Shown: in pieces, positions 1-8,905 of the stretch | Numbering within the stretch: the stretch's first letter is position 1 | Layout of the letters: each line of letters starts with the position of its first letter | Assembly (NCBI GenBank): GCA_902492235.1 | Contig: CABUKS010000005.1 | Span: 15,897 to 79,896 of the forward strand | DNA length: 64,000 bases | DNA from: an uncultured Collinsella sp. | Lineage (GTDB): Bacteria; Actinomycetota; Coriobacteriia; Coriobacteriales; Coriobacteriaceae | Reading direction: 5' to 3' | Position numbers and translations under genes: made by a program | Notes under the pieces: generated by a model | What the model was told of the DNA's origin: nothing | Seen by the model: the letters and a program-made list of their open reading frames with translations, nothing else | Database searches by the model: none

Positions 1-1
1 C

Positions 2-2638
2 GAGCTGCGCCGCAATATCGGCAAATACCTGGTTATCTTTTTGCTTATGTGCGGAAGCATCGCCCTTACCTCGGGCTTTTTGCTCGCAGCGCATTCCATC
101 GGCTGCCTTATCGACGACATGCGCGATGCGTACACGATCGAGGACGGTCGCGTGACCACCTCCTTCGAGGCCACCAAAGACCAGCTCAAGGCAGCCGAGG
201 ATGCAGCCGACGACGCCGGCGGCATCACGCTCTACAAGAATTTCTCCATCGACGCCATCATCAAAAAGGCGTCCGGCGACGACGGCACCAAGCGCACGCT
301 GCGCACCTATGCGCACCGCACCAAGGTCGATATCGCGTCCTACTGCGAAGGTAGGCAGCCCAAGACGGACGATGAGGTGGCCATCGACCGTGTCTTTGCT
401 ACCAATAACAACCTGTCCGTGGGCGATAAGGTCGAGCTCGAGGGCAGAACCTACACCATCTGCGGCATCATGACCCAGCCCGATAGCCAGGCGTTGTTCC
501 TCAACAATTCGGACTTTACGGTGAACACCATCACCTATGGTGTTGCCGAGGTCACCGATGCCGGCTTTGCCGCGCTCGAGGACGCCGGCGGCGCACCCGC
601 CTACACCTACTCCTTCACCCTTAACGACCGCGACCTCTCCACCGCGGACCGCATCGATGCGGAGCAGGATATGGTGGAGGCGCTGACCGATGCCGATGCA
701 CGCGTAGATGAGCTCATCGACGCCGATTCCAACCAGGGCATTGGCTACGCCCGCGACGACGTGGACGGCGACTCCATGATGTGGATGACGCTGCTCGACA
801 TTATTATCGTGATCATGGCGTTCGTCTTTGTGGTCCTTACCGACGCCACCATCGAGGAGGAGAGCGCCATCATCGGCACGCTGCTCGCCAGCGGCTATCG
901 TCGACGCGAGATCGTGCTGCACTACCTTGCGCTTCCCGCCATCTTGGGCGTGGTCGCGGCGCTTTTGGGCACTGCGCTCGGCGTTGTGTTCTTTACCGAG
1001 CCCATGCGCAGCCTCTATTACGGGTCGTACAGCCTGCCGCCCTTCCAGGTGTACTGGAGCTGGGAGATCTTTGTGAAGTGCGCCGTGGTTCCCGCCGCCG
1101 CGCTCATCCTCATCACGCTGGTGGGTCTGCTCCGCAAAATGGGCAAGACGCCGTTGCAGTTCCTTCGTCACGAAGCGAGCGGCAAGTCGGGTACCAAGCG
1201 TGGTATGCAACTGCCGGAGCGCATGGGTTTTGTTTCCCGCTTCCGCTTGCGTATCTTCCTGCGCAATCTGGGCAACTTCGCCACGCTCTTCGTGGGCATT
1301 GCATTTGCGTCGCTACTGCTGCTCTTTGGCCTGGCGATTCTGCCCACGATGACGCACTATGCGGACAACCTCGAGACAAGCCTGGTCGCCGAGCACCAGT
1401 ACACGCTCAAGGCGCCGCTGGAGCTCGAGGGCACTGCCGAGGAGCGCGAGCAGTGGTCGGCACTCGAGCGTTTGCAGTCGGTTGACGGCGCACTGCTTTC
1501 TGCCGCTCAGGATGCCGATGACGAGCTTGACGACGCGGCCGATGCGGCGCAGGCGGCAGCCGATGCCGCGACCAGCGCTCCGTCTGCCGAGAGCCTGGCC
1601 GCGGCGCAGGACGCGCTTGCCAAGGTCCAGGACAAGAAGGATGCGCTTTATGCGCGCCTCGATGACCTTGCCGATGCCCTCGGCTGCAACCGCGACGAGG
1701 CTATCGACCTGATTGACAAGGCCTCTAAGATCGACACTGACAACGACGATATCCACCCGGTCAATACGACCGATAACGGCGCGGGCGCAATCGCACAGGC
1801 CGAGAAATACGCCGTCTACCAGCTGCAATACGATCGCGGCGACGGAAATGGGCAGGAGACGATTTCCGTCTACGGCATCTTGCCCGATTCGCGCTACTGG
1901 AAAGGGCTGGACGTCGGCGACGGACACGTCGTCTTTGGCGGTGGCTTGCTCGACAAGTTTGGCTGGAGCGAGGGCCAGAAGGTCACGCTCAGCGACAAGT
2001 ACGAGGGTGAGTATTATTCCCTTGAGTACGCGGGCAAGGACTGTGCCTGGGGCTCCAAGTCGGACATGAATATCTATATGAGTATCGACGACTTTAATGA
2101 GCTGTTCGACAACGACGTCGCCTACTTTAACGGCTATGTGAGCAACGAGAAGCTCGACCTCGATGCTCGTTACTTTGCCGGCGACACCACGCCCGACGAC
2201 ATGCGCGCCGTGGGCGACCAATTCATCGGCATGATGAGCAAAATGATCGGAATGATGGTTGGGCTTGCGGTGTTCATCTTCTTGCTGTTTATGTACCTGC
2301 TGACCAAGGCTGTGATCGACCACAGCGCCCGTTCGATCAGCTACATGAAAGTCTTTGGCTATCGCGATAGCGAGATTTCGCATCTGTACATCCGCTCGAT
2401 CACGCTGTGCGTGGCGGCGTCGCTCGTGCTGAGCCTGCCGGTCATCATTGGCTCGCTCACGGCCATCTTCCGCTCGATGCTGCTCGCCTACAACGGCAAT
2501 ATCGAGATCTATGTGCCCGCTTGGTCCATGGCGGCGTGCGCAGGAATCGGCTTTGCAACCTACCTGGTCGTGGCGCTGCTGCACACGCGCTCCATCAAGC
2601 GCGTCAGTCTGGCCGAGGCCCTCAAAGTCCAAGAGTAG
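2..2638 (+). CDS. ABC transporter permease, FtsX/MacB-like (5' end outside window)
   Basis: The reading frame is open from the first bases (ELRRNIGKYLVIFLL...), so the true start lies upstream; the first in-window start codons fall inside the first membrane helix. The protein has the duplicated FtsX permease plan: an N-terminal helix, a large extracytoplasmic domain, a three-helix block (about residues 260-380), a fifth helix near 415-435, a second extracytoplasmic domain carrying an Ala/Asp-rich coiled coil (about 500-570), and three C-terminal helices. Such permeases work with a LolD/MacB-type ATPase, moving lipids, peptides or driving cell-envelope hydrolases; the ATPase gene is probably just upstream. 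The substrate cannot be told from sequence. Confidence 0.85.
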   Translation, partial: ELRRNIGKYLVIFLLMCGSIALTSGFLLAAHSIGCLIDDMRDAYTIEDGRVTTSFEATKDQLKAAEDAADDAGGITLYKNFSIDAIIKKASGDDGTKRTLRTYAHRTKVDIASYCEGRQPKTDDEVAIDRVFATNNNLSVGDKVELEGRTYTICGIMTQPDSQALFLNNSDFTVNTITYGVAEVTDAGFAALEDAGGAPAYTYSFTLNDRDLSTADRIDAEQDMVEALTDADARVDELIDADSNQGIGYARDDVDGDSMMWMTLLDIIIVIMAFVFVVLTDATIEEESAIIGTLLASGYRRREIVLHYLALPAILGVVAALLGTALGVVFFTEPMRSLYYGSYSLPPFQVYWSWEIFVKCAVVPAAALILITLVGLLRKMGKTPLQFLRHEASGKSGTKRGMQLPERMGFVSRFRLRIFLRNLGNFATLFVGIAFASLLLLFGLAILPTMTHYADNLETSLVAEHQYTLKAPLELEGTAEEREQWSALERLQSVDGALLSAAQDADDELDDAADAAQAAADAATSAPSAESLAAAQDALAKVQDKKDALYARLDDLADALGCNRDEAIDLIDKASKIDTDNDDIHPVNTTDNGAGAIAQAEKYAVYQLQYDRGDGNGQETISVYGILPDSRYWKGLDVGDGHVVFGGGLLDKFGWSEGQKVTLSDKYEGEYYSLEYAGKDCAWGSKSDMNIYMSIDDFNELFDNDVAYFNGYVSNEKLDLDARYFAGDTTPDDMRAVGDQFIGMMSKMIGMMVGLAVFIFLLFMYLLTKAVIDHSARSISYMKVFGYRDSEISHLYIRSITLCVAASLVLSLPVIIGSLTAIFRSMLLAYNGNIEIYVPAWSMAACAGIGFATYLVVALLHTRSIKRVSLAEALKVQE

Positions 2639-2664
2639 TCGTTTAAGAACGTCCCCAATGACTA
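2637..2664 (-). repeat. F-family constant-loop hairpin
   Basis: Short inverted repeat (arms around AGTC.TT and AATGACT) starting inside the stop codon of the permease gene. The loop, read on the minus strand, is TTGGGGACGTTCTTAA, the same as in the copies near 11.1, 35.2, 38.6 and 56.7 kb. Confidence 0.7.
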
Positions 2665-2747
2665 GGTTCCGTACTTGACTTTAACTCTGCTTTAACTGGT
2701 ACCATCCTCTATGTCTGTAACGCCATATAGACCGAGGGGATATATCT

Positions 2748-3953
2748 ATGACCGCAACTGCACCCGCAGCACCCGCTAAGGTGTACTTCACCAACCTGCG
2801 CACGCATGCTCGCGAGAGCCAGCTCGACAAACTCAAGCGCCTCATCCGTCACGCCGGAATTGAGCAGATCGACTTTGAGAACAAGTTCGTCGCTATCAAG
2901 ATTCACTTTGGCGAGCTGGGCAACCTGAGCTTTTTGCGCCCCAACTACGCCCGCGCCGTCGCGGATGTCGTGAAGGAGCTGGGCGGCAAGCCCTTCCTCA
3001 CCGACTGCAACACGCTCTATGTCGGTAGCCGCAAAAACGCGCTCGAGCACATCGACACCGCCTATCAGAACGGTTTTACCCCGTATGCCACGGGCTGCCA
3101 GATCATCATCGCCGACGGCCTCAAGGGTACCGACGAGGCGCTCGTCCCGGTCGAGGGCGGCGAGTACGTGCACGAGGCAAAGATCGGCCAGGCACTCATG
3201 GATGCCGATATCGTGATCAGCCTCACCCACTTTAAGGGCCATGAGCAGGCCGGTTTTGGCGGCGCCATGAAGAACCTGGGCATGGGAGGCGGCAGCCGTG
3301 CCGGCAAGATGGAGCAGCATGCCGCCGGCAAGCCGAACGTCACGACCGGACACTGCATTGGCTGCCGTGCCTGCGAGAAGATCTGCGCGCACAGCGCTAT
3401 CTCGTTCGACGACACCCGCGAGCGCGAGCTTGCCAACGGCGCTACTCGCACGGTGCACGTGGCTGCCATCGACCACGATCGCTGCGTGGGCTGCGGCCGC
3501 TGCATCGGCGTGTGCAACCAGGACGCCATCAAGCCCGGCTATGAAGCCGCGGCCGACGTGCTCAACTGCAAGATCGCCGAGTATACGAAGGCCGTTGTCG
3601 ACGGCCGCCCGAGCTTCCATATCTCGCTTGCCATGGATATCAGCCCCAACTGTGATTGCCATCCCGAAAACGATACGCCTATCGTCAACGACATCGGCAT
3701 GTTCGCGAGCTTCGACCCGGTCGCTATCGATCAGGCCTGCGCCGATGCCGTCATGGCATCCGAGCCGCTGCCCAACACCGAGCTCACCGATAGCGCGGCC
3801 AAGATGGAGCATAACCACGAGCATCTGGAGGGCGAGCAGGCCAAGGATCCCTTCTGCATCACGCATCCCGACACCGACTGGCGCGCGTGCATCGCGCATG
3901 CCGAGAAGATCGGCCTGGGCACGAGCGAGTACGAGCTCATTGAGGTCAAGTAA
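2748..3953 (+). CDS. DUF362 family protein with two 4Fe-4S ferredoxin motifs
   Basis: The 401-residue protein has an N-terminal DUF362 domain (typical stretch with HFGELGN and LTHFKGHEQAGFGGAMKN) interrupted by a two-cluster ferredoxin insert: CIGCRACEKIC at about residue 204 and CVGCGRCIGVC at about 247. Proteins of this kind are cytoplasmic Fe-S proteins of unknown electron-transfer role and are common in anaerobes. A GAGGGG ribosome binding site precedes the ATG, and TTGACT at 2675-2680 is a possible -35. It stands alone between the permease and a converging hydrolase gene, so context gives no substrate. Confidence 0.85.
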   Translation: MTATAPAAPAKVYFTNLRTHARESQLDKLKRLIRHAGIEQIDFENKFVAIKIHFGELGNLSFLRPNYARAVADVVKELGGKPFLTDCNTLYVGSRKNALEHIDTAYQNGFTPYATGCQIIIADGLKGTDEALVPVEGGEYVHEAKIGQALMDADIVISLTHFKGHEQAGFGGAMKNLGMGGGSRAGKMEQHAAGKPNVTTGHCIGCRACEKICAHSAISFDDTRERELANGATRTVHVAAIDHDRCVGCGRCIGVCNQDAIKPGYEAAADVLNCKIAEYTKAVVDGRPSFHISLAMDISPNCDCHPENDTPIVNDIGMFASFDPVAIDQACADAVMASEPLPNTELTDSAAKMEHNHEHLEGEQAKDPFCITHPDTDWRACIAHAEKIGLGTSEYELIEVK

Positions 3954-4000
3954 CACCTGTCTATTGGACATATCAAGCGCTTTTGTAGCGCAACGTTAGC

Positions 4001-4038
4001 AAAAGCCGCCCGTGAGCACAGCGCTCGCGGGCGGCTTT
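4001..4038. terminator. Bidirectional terminator between converging genes
   Basis: Stem AAAAGCCGCCCGTGAGC / GCTCGCGGGCGGCTTT with a 5-nt loop, A-rich on one side and T-rich on the other; it lies between the DUF362 gene and the converging hydrolase gene. Confidence 0.8.
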
Positions 4039-4163
4039 CCGGAAGTATGCGGCAAATTTCGAGACCGCCGAGCACACGACATTTTTTGGCAACAAAACCC
4101 CTGATAAATTGTTGGTAAAACTGCGGTCTGGTCGGCAGTTCCAGATTTTGCCGCATACTTCCG
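4039..4163. repeat. Long imperfect palindrome (I element)
   Basis: Outer arms CCGGAAGTATGCGGCAAAT and ATTTTGCCGCATACTTCCG are near-perfect and lie about 105 bases apart, with weaker inner complementarity (GACCGCC against GGTC.GGC). It is not coding and follows directly after the terminator. Only one copy was seen in this window. Confidence 0.7.
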
Positions 4164-4204
4164 AAAATAGGGGGTCAGATAAAGCCCCAGACGTTGCTTT
4201 TTGC

Positions 4205-5170
4205 CTAAAAATACTCGTCGAGGAAGTTGTTGACCGTGTTCCAGTAGAGCTCGGGGTCAACTTGCGCACTCTTGGCGTGGGTGGCGCCATGGATAGTGAG
4301 CTTTTGCTTGACCTTGCTGGCGCACGCGTCGTAGTTTTGGTCGAGCATACTGTACGGCACAAAGGTGTCCTGGTCACCGTGGATAAACAGCATGGGAACC
4401 GTCGCGTGTTTGAGTTGCTCCACACTGCTCGCCTTATGAAAGTCGTAGCCCGCGCGCACGTTGCACACCAAGTTTGCTACATCGAGCAAGGGAAAGCTGG
4501 GCAGGCCGAATACGTCCTTGAGCTGCAGGGAAAACTCGTCCCAAACACTCGTATAACCGCAGTCCTCGATAATGCATTTCACGTTTGCGGGCAGAGATTC
4601 CCCCGCGACGTTCATGGCGGTTGCCGCACCCATCGACTCGCCAAAGACTAGGATACGCGCCTCGGGGTCAGCCTGAACGATTCGCCCAATCCATGCAACG
4701 ATGTCGAGGCGCTCGGGCCAGCCCATGCCGATATAGTCGCCGCCGGAGCGCTCGTGGGCGCGGGCGGCAGGCGCGAGCACGTTCATGCCGCGGTCGTGGA
4801 AGCGCTTGGCGTATCGGGCCATGCCGATGGGCTCATTGGTATATCCATGCAGGCAGACGGCGTAATCGTGGGTGTTCTCCGAGGCGGCAAAATACCAAGC
4901 GGCGAGCTCGGTTCCGTCATCTGCGGTGAGGCTGCTGCTCTCGCGATTCTCTTTAAACCACGCCCGCGCCTCGGTTTCCTCGGCATCCGGCTGCTCGCCT
5001 TCTTTGTCGTTCTTGCTATCCTGCATCATCTTCATGGTGTACGGCGCTTGGGGATTCAGCGCGAAGTCAAACAGAAAGTTGCCGGCAAATCCGAGCAGCG
5101 CAACGACAACCACCAGTGCAACGATGCCGGCTATCTTGAGCTTTCGATGGGAACGTGCGTTTTGAGCCAT
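4205..5170 (-). CDS. Membrane-anchored alpha/beta hydrolase
   Basis: A 321-residue serine hydrolase with an uncleaved N-terminal membrane helix (about residues 13-33), so the domain probably faces outward. The fold signature is complete: oxyanion strand VCLHGYTNEP (105-114), nucleophile elbow GESMG with Ser179, Asp268 in HGDQD, and His298 in GATHAKS. This matches the BAAT/S9-like 'alpha/beta hydrolase' group whose substrates are mostly unknown. AGGAGA precedes the ATG. Monocistronic, converging on the DUF362 gene. Confidence 0.85.
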   Translation of the reverse strand: MAQNARSHRKLKIAGIVALVVVVALLGFAGNFLFDFALNPQAPYTMKMMQDSKNDKEGEQPDAEETEARAWFKENRESSSLTADDGTELAAWYFAASENTHDYAVCLHGYTNEPIGMARYAKRFHDRGMNVLAPAARAHERSGGDYIGMGWPERLDIVAWIGRIVQADPEARILVFGESMGAATAMNVAGESLPANVKCIIEDCGYTSVWDEFSLQLKDVFGLPSFPLLDVANLVCNVRAGYDFHKASSVEQLKHATVPMLFIHGDQDTFVPYSMLDQNYDACASKVKQKLTIHGATHAKSAQVDPELYWNTVNNFLDEYF

Positions 5171-5356
5171 GCGGTATTCTCCTATAAGATGTTAATACAT
5201 CAACATTTAATGCAAGCGCATTATGGACGTTCGCCGTTGATGCGTCAACAGACAAAGAATGGGTAAACAAAGGGTCACGTATGGTGCAAATTTCGCACGT
5301 ACCTAGACGCTTTGATATAGTGTTGAGAACTCTTTACGTTGGAGGATGTAACCGGC

Positions 5357-6040
5357 ATGCCCGATTCGAGCGACAGTTCTAAGCCGCGACCCAAGACCGC
5401 GGCCGTTCCACACTACACGGTGGGCGAGGAGATCATGAACTCCGTCACCCATGGTGTCGGCTGCCTGCTGGGTATCGCGGGCCTGGTGCTCCTGATCGTA
5501 TTCGCTGCCCTGCGCGGCGGAGGCCCGGCCCACATGGCCGCGGCGATTGTCTATGGCGTCAGCATTATTCTCGAATATCTGGCCTCCACGCTCTACCACG
5601 CGATTCAACCCGCGCGCGCCAAGCGCGTGTTTCGCATCATCGACCACAGCTGCATCTACCTGCTCATAGCCGGCAGCTATACGCCGTTTTGCCTCATCAC
5701 GCTCGCAAACGACGGCGGTCCTGCGCTGTTCTTTGCCGTATGGGCCATCGCCATTATCGGCATCGCCCTCGAGTGCTTTATGCGCGAGCGTCAACCGCAC
5801 TGGGTAAGCGGCTTGGTCTACCTGCTGATGGGTTGGCTCGTCGTCTTTAAGCTGCCCGAGCTCGTGGCGCTGTTGAACCCCGTCGCGCTTGCCCTGCTCG
5901 CCGTCGGCGGCGTGTGCTACACCGTGGGCGTGCCGTTCTATATCGCCAAAAACGTGCGCTATCTGCACAGTGTGTTTCACTTGTGGGTGCTCGCCGGCAG
6001 TATCTTCCAGTTCATGGCGGTGATCCTCTTCGTAATCTAG
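5357..6040 (+). CDS. Hemolysin III / PAQR-like seven-helix membrane protein
   Basis: A 227-residue polytopic protein with the family's conserved spots: NSVTHGVGCLLG near the N-terminus, EYLASTLYHA, IDHSCIYLLIAGSYTPF and FHLWVLAGSIFQF. The histidines and the Asp of these motifs form the presumed metal site of the hemolysin III/adiponectin-receptor (CREST) superfamily. The start was set at the ATG downstream of GGAGG (5341-5345); an upstream TTG would place the ribosome site inside the gene. A TATAGT at 5316-5321 is a plausible -10. Physiological substrate unknown; 'hemolysin' is historical. Confidence 0.88.
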   Translation: MPDSSDSSKPRPKTAAVPHYTVGEEIMNSVTHGVGCLLGIAGLVLLIVFAALRGGGPAHMAAAIVYGVSIILEYLASTLYHAIQPARAKRVFRIIDHSCIYLLIAGSYTPFCLITLANDGGPALFFAVWAIAIIGIALECFMRERQPHWVSGLVYLLMGWLVVFKLPELVALLNPVALALLAVGGVCYTVGVPFYIAKNVRYLHSVFHLWVLAGSIFQFMAVILFVI

Positions 6041-6147
6041 CGACCGCGCCCACGGCCCCGCTCGCACGGGTGACTGGCGCAATTGCCGTATCCGCCATCA
6101 ACGTTTTACCCTGACGTCCCGAATCTTGGAGGTTCGAGAAACTCCCG

Positions 6148-7521
6148 ATGGACATAACCATCTCCCTTATCACTACCCTCGTCCTGACGCTTATCAACGG
6201 CTACTTCTCCATGTCCGAGATGGCTCTCACCACGGCTAAGCGCGCCGTGTTGGAGCACGATGCCGAGGAGGGCGATAAGCGCGCCGAGCGCGCCGTCCAG
6301 CTCGCCGCCGACTCCGATCAGCTGTTGGCCACCATCCAGGTCGCTATCACGCTCGTGGGCTTCGCCTCGTCCGCCGTCGCATCGACGAGCCTGTCCGACC
6401 CGCTTGCCACGTGGCTCATGAGCTTTGGCATCGCGCCGCTCTCTGCCATCGCGCGCGGCCTGGCGCCGGTCATCATCACCGTCGCCGTCGCCTTCGTGTC
6501 CATCGTGATCGGCGAGCTCGTGCCCAAGCGCATTGGTCTGGCCAATGCCGAGGGCGTGTCCAAGCAAGTCGTGGGGCCGCTTTCGGTGTTCCAAAAGATC
6601 GCCCGCCCGCTCGTGTGGCTGACCGGTGCCTGCTCCGACGGCCTGGCCCGCATCCTGCGCATCAAGAGCGCCGACGACCGCCAGAACGTCTCGGAGGAAG
6701 AAATCAAGTACATGGTCTCGGAGCAGGACGACCTGCTCGACGAGGAAAAGCGCATGATCCACGAGATCTTCGACCTGGGCGACACCGTGGCTCGCGAGGT
6801 CATGGTGCCGCGCGTGGACACCACTATGTGCGAGGACGACGAGACAGTCGCCGACGTGTTGTCCACCATGCGCCAGACCGGTTTCAGCCGCATCCCCGTC
6901 TATCACGAGGACCCCGACAACGTCGCGGGCATCGCGCACATCAAGGACCTGATCCAGCCCGCGCTCGACGGCAAGGGCGACCAGCCCATCGCCGATTACC
7001 TGCGTGACGCCACCTTTGTGCCCGATACCAAGGACATCCTGCCGCTGCTGTCCGAGATGCAGACCTCGCACGACCAGATCGTGGTGGTCGTGGACGAGTA
7101 CGGCGGCACGGCCGGCATCATCACCATCGAGGACATCGTCGAGGAGATCGTGGGCGAGATCGAGGACGAGTTCGACCCCGACAACAAGTACCTCACGCGC
7201 CTTTCGCGCCGCGAGTGGCTTGTCGATGGGCGTTTTTCGTGCGATGACGCGATTGAGCTTGGTTGGCCGCTCGAGGAAAGCGATGATTATGAGACCATCG
7301 CCGGCTGGATTTTGGAGCTTTGCGACTCGGTGCCCGACATCGGAGAGGTGTTTGAGGTCGCAGGGTACAAGTTCAAGGTACAGTCGATGCGTGGCCAGCG
7401 CATCTCGCTCATTCGCGTGATCGCTCCGGCCGAAACCGATAAGAAGGATTCCGAGTCCTCGGCAGAGAAGCCGGCGGCGTCGGGTGCGGGCTCTGCGGAT
7501 CCGCACGATGGCGACGAGTAG
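6148..7521 (+). CDS. CorC/HlyC-type CNNM (DUF21) protein with CBS pair
   Basis: The 457-residue protein shows the standard order: DUF21/CNNM membrane domain (about residues 1-180, including GYFSMSEMALTTAKR), two CBS motifs (MVPRVDTTMCEDDETVADVL and the segment up to IEDIVEEIVGEIEDE, about 215-345) and a CorC_HlyC transporter-associated domain at the C-terminus, followed by a Ser/Ala-rich tail. The family is implicated in Mg/Co efflux or Mg homeostasis. GGAGG lies 15 bases before the ATG, a long spacing. The next gene follows after 24 bases, so the two are probably co-transcribed. Confidence 0.9.
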   Translation: MDITISLITTLVLTLINGYFSMSEMALTTAKRAVLEHDAEEGDKRAERAVQLAADSDQLLATIQVAITLVGFASSAVASTSLSDPLATWLMSFGIAPLSAIARGLAPVIITVAVAFVSIVIGELVPKRIGLANAEGVSKQVVGPLSVFQKIARPLVWLTGACSDGLARILRIKSADDRQNVSEEEIKYMVSEQDDLLDEEKRMIHEIFDLGDTVAREVMVPRVDTTMCEDDETVADVLSTMRQTGFSRIPVYHEDPDNVAGIAHIKDLIQPALDGKGDQPIADYLRDATFVPDTKDILPLLSEMQTSHDQIVVVVDEYGGTAGIITIEDIVEEIVGEIEDEFDPDNKYLTRLSRREWLVDGRFSCDDAIELGWPLEESDDYETIAGWILELCDSVPDIGEVFEVAGYKFKVQSMRGQRISLIRVIAPAETDKKDSESSAEKPAASGAGSADPHDGDE

Positions 7522-7545
7522 GGCAAGGAAGAGTAGGGGAGAGTT

Positions 7546-8379
7546 ATGGCAGGCCTGTTCAACATCCTTAAGGTCACCGTCAGCGAGGACAAGATTTGCG
7601 CGCACGTGCTGGTGAACCCCGGCATGCCGCTCATGACCTCGGAGGATATCGAGGCCACGGCGCGCGTGTACTACCTGGTGCCCGCGATTGCCAAGCATCT
7701 GTGCCTGGGCGATTCGGGCCGCGAGTTCCAGGACTGCATGGGCCAGACCGAGCTTTGCCACCTGCTGGAGCACGTGACGGTCGAGCTCATGAACGAGACC
7801 GGTCTCGCTGGCAGCATTTCGTGCGGCCGCACGCGCGTGAGCGAGCACGACGAGCGTGTCTTTGAGGTCGAGCTTTCGTGTCCCGACGACGCGCTGGCCA
7901 TCGGTGCGCTGTCTTCGGCGACCTTTATGATGGACTGGGCGTACCTGCACGCCGACCAGCCGGCCCCCGACGTGGAAGGCACGGTCGCGGGCCTGCGCAA
8001 CCTGGTGCTGGGCATGCGTGCCGAGGCCGAGGGCAAGGACCCGCACGAGGCCGTTGCCGCTGCGAACGGCGAGGACGTGGCCGAGGATGCGCCCGAGGGC
8101 GACGCTCTTGCCGACGCCGACACTGAGCCCGTTGCCGAGGCGCCTGCCGAGCCCGAGTCTGCGGAGCCCCAAGGCGTCCCGAGCTTTGACGACGAGCCGC
8201 AGATGCCAATCGATACCGAGGGTGCGGTCGCCGAGAACCACGAGGCCCCCGCGGCCGTCTTTGGCGGTGCAGCAACGGCTCCGTCCGGCTCGGCGCACGA
8301 GGGCAACCTGCCGCTCGTCGATGGCGCCGGCGAGGACCCGGCCGCCACGGTGGCCATGCCTGCCATGCCGCAGGAGTAG
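7546..8379 (+). CDS. Stand-alone protein resembling the cyanophycin synthetase N-domain
   Basis: The 277-residue protein has a folded N-terminal part (about 1-165) and a long acidic Ala/Pro/Glu-rich tail. Residues 41-97 read like the N-terminal domain of cyanophycin synthetase CphA1: a 'LVPAIAKHLC' helix, then HLLEHVTVELM (72-82) and, after a short gap, CGRTR (93-97); CphA has the equivalent HivEHiaLELq...GfGRTRE. No ATP-grasp or Mur-ligase domain follows, so it cannot be a synthetase by itself. Preceded by GGGGAGAG and in the same operon as the CorC-like gene. Function unknown; the domain call is from memory of the family. Confidence 0.7.
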   Translation: MAGLFNILKVTVSEDKICAHVLVNPGMPLMTSEDIEATARVYYLVPAIAKHLCLGDSGREFQDCMGQTELCHLLEHVTVELMNETGLAGSISCGRTRVSEHDERVFEVELSCPDDALAIGALSSATFMMDWAYLHADQPAPDVEGTVAGLRNLVLGMRAEAEGKDPHEAVAAANGEDVAEDAPEGDALADADTEPVAEAPAEPESAEPQGVPSFDDEPQMPIDTEGAVAENHEAPAAVFGGAATAPSGSAHEGNLPLVDGAGEDPAATVAMPAMPQE

Positions 8380-8458
8380 GTTCACTCGCTTATCACCATC
8401 ATGTACCTGCGCTTTTACCGTACGCAGATGAGCGCGACGGCAAGTGTTGCGCTGCGGG

Positions 8459-8464
8459 TATAAT
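8459..8464 (+). promoter_or_regulatory. -10 box for the YtxH/PRC-barrel genes
   Basis: Perfect TATAAT 51 bases before the YtxH-like start codon; the -35 (around 8436-8441, GACGGC) is weak. Confidence 0.5.
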
Positions 8465-8515
8465 GGACAGCATTCAAACGGTGGGCATCGAGGTGCCCGC
8501 AGGAGAGGAATGATC

Positions 8516-8905
8516 ATGGGAAAGACTTTCAGCTTTGTCTCCGGTGCGCTCTTTGGTGCTGCCGCCGGCGCTATCATCGGCGTTGCTCTGGCCCCGCGCT
8601 CGGGTGCCGAGACCCGCGCCATGGCCGCCGATATCGCCAACGATGCCTGGGACAACATGCGTGACACCTACGAGCACAGTGCCGAGGAGGCTCGTGCCGC
8701 GGTCAGCGATTTTGGTCCGATGGTCGATGCCAAGACCGATGACCTGCGCGCCAAGGTCGACCTGGCCCGCGAGCGCATGGATCAGCTTCGCGAGCAGCTC
8801 AACGACGCCATCTCGGGCGGCAACGTGACGCCCGCTGCCGACGTCGTAGTCGAGAACGTCACCGAGGCCGGCACCGAGGCCACGGAGCCCTCGACCGAGG
8901 CATAA
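8516..8905 (+). CDS. YtxH-like small membrane-anchored protein
   Basis: 129 residues: an N-terminal glycine-rich membrane helix (FVSGALFGAAAGAIIGVALAP) followed by the typical APRSGAETR turn and a long amphipathic, probably coiled-coil segment, ending in a Thr/Glu-rich tail. This is the YtxH/gas-vesicle-like plan seen in general stress proteins of Firmicutes and Actinobacteria. The start is the second of two closely spaced ATGs, because AGGAGAGG (8501-8508) lies at proper distance only from this one. Its stop overlaps the next start (TAATG). Confidence 0.75.
   Translation: MGKTFSFVSGALFGAAAGAIIGVALAPRSGAETRAMAADIANDAWDNMRDTYEHSAEEARAAVSDFGPMVDAKTDDLRAKVDLARERMDQLREQLNDAISGGNVTPAADVVVENVTEAGTEATEPSTEA

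Noticed and set aside
1313..2632. Minus-strand open frame opposite the ABC permease
   Set aside because: Antisense shadow of a convincing permease gene.
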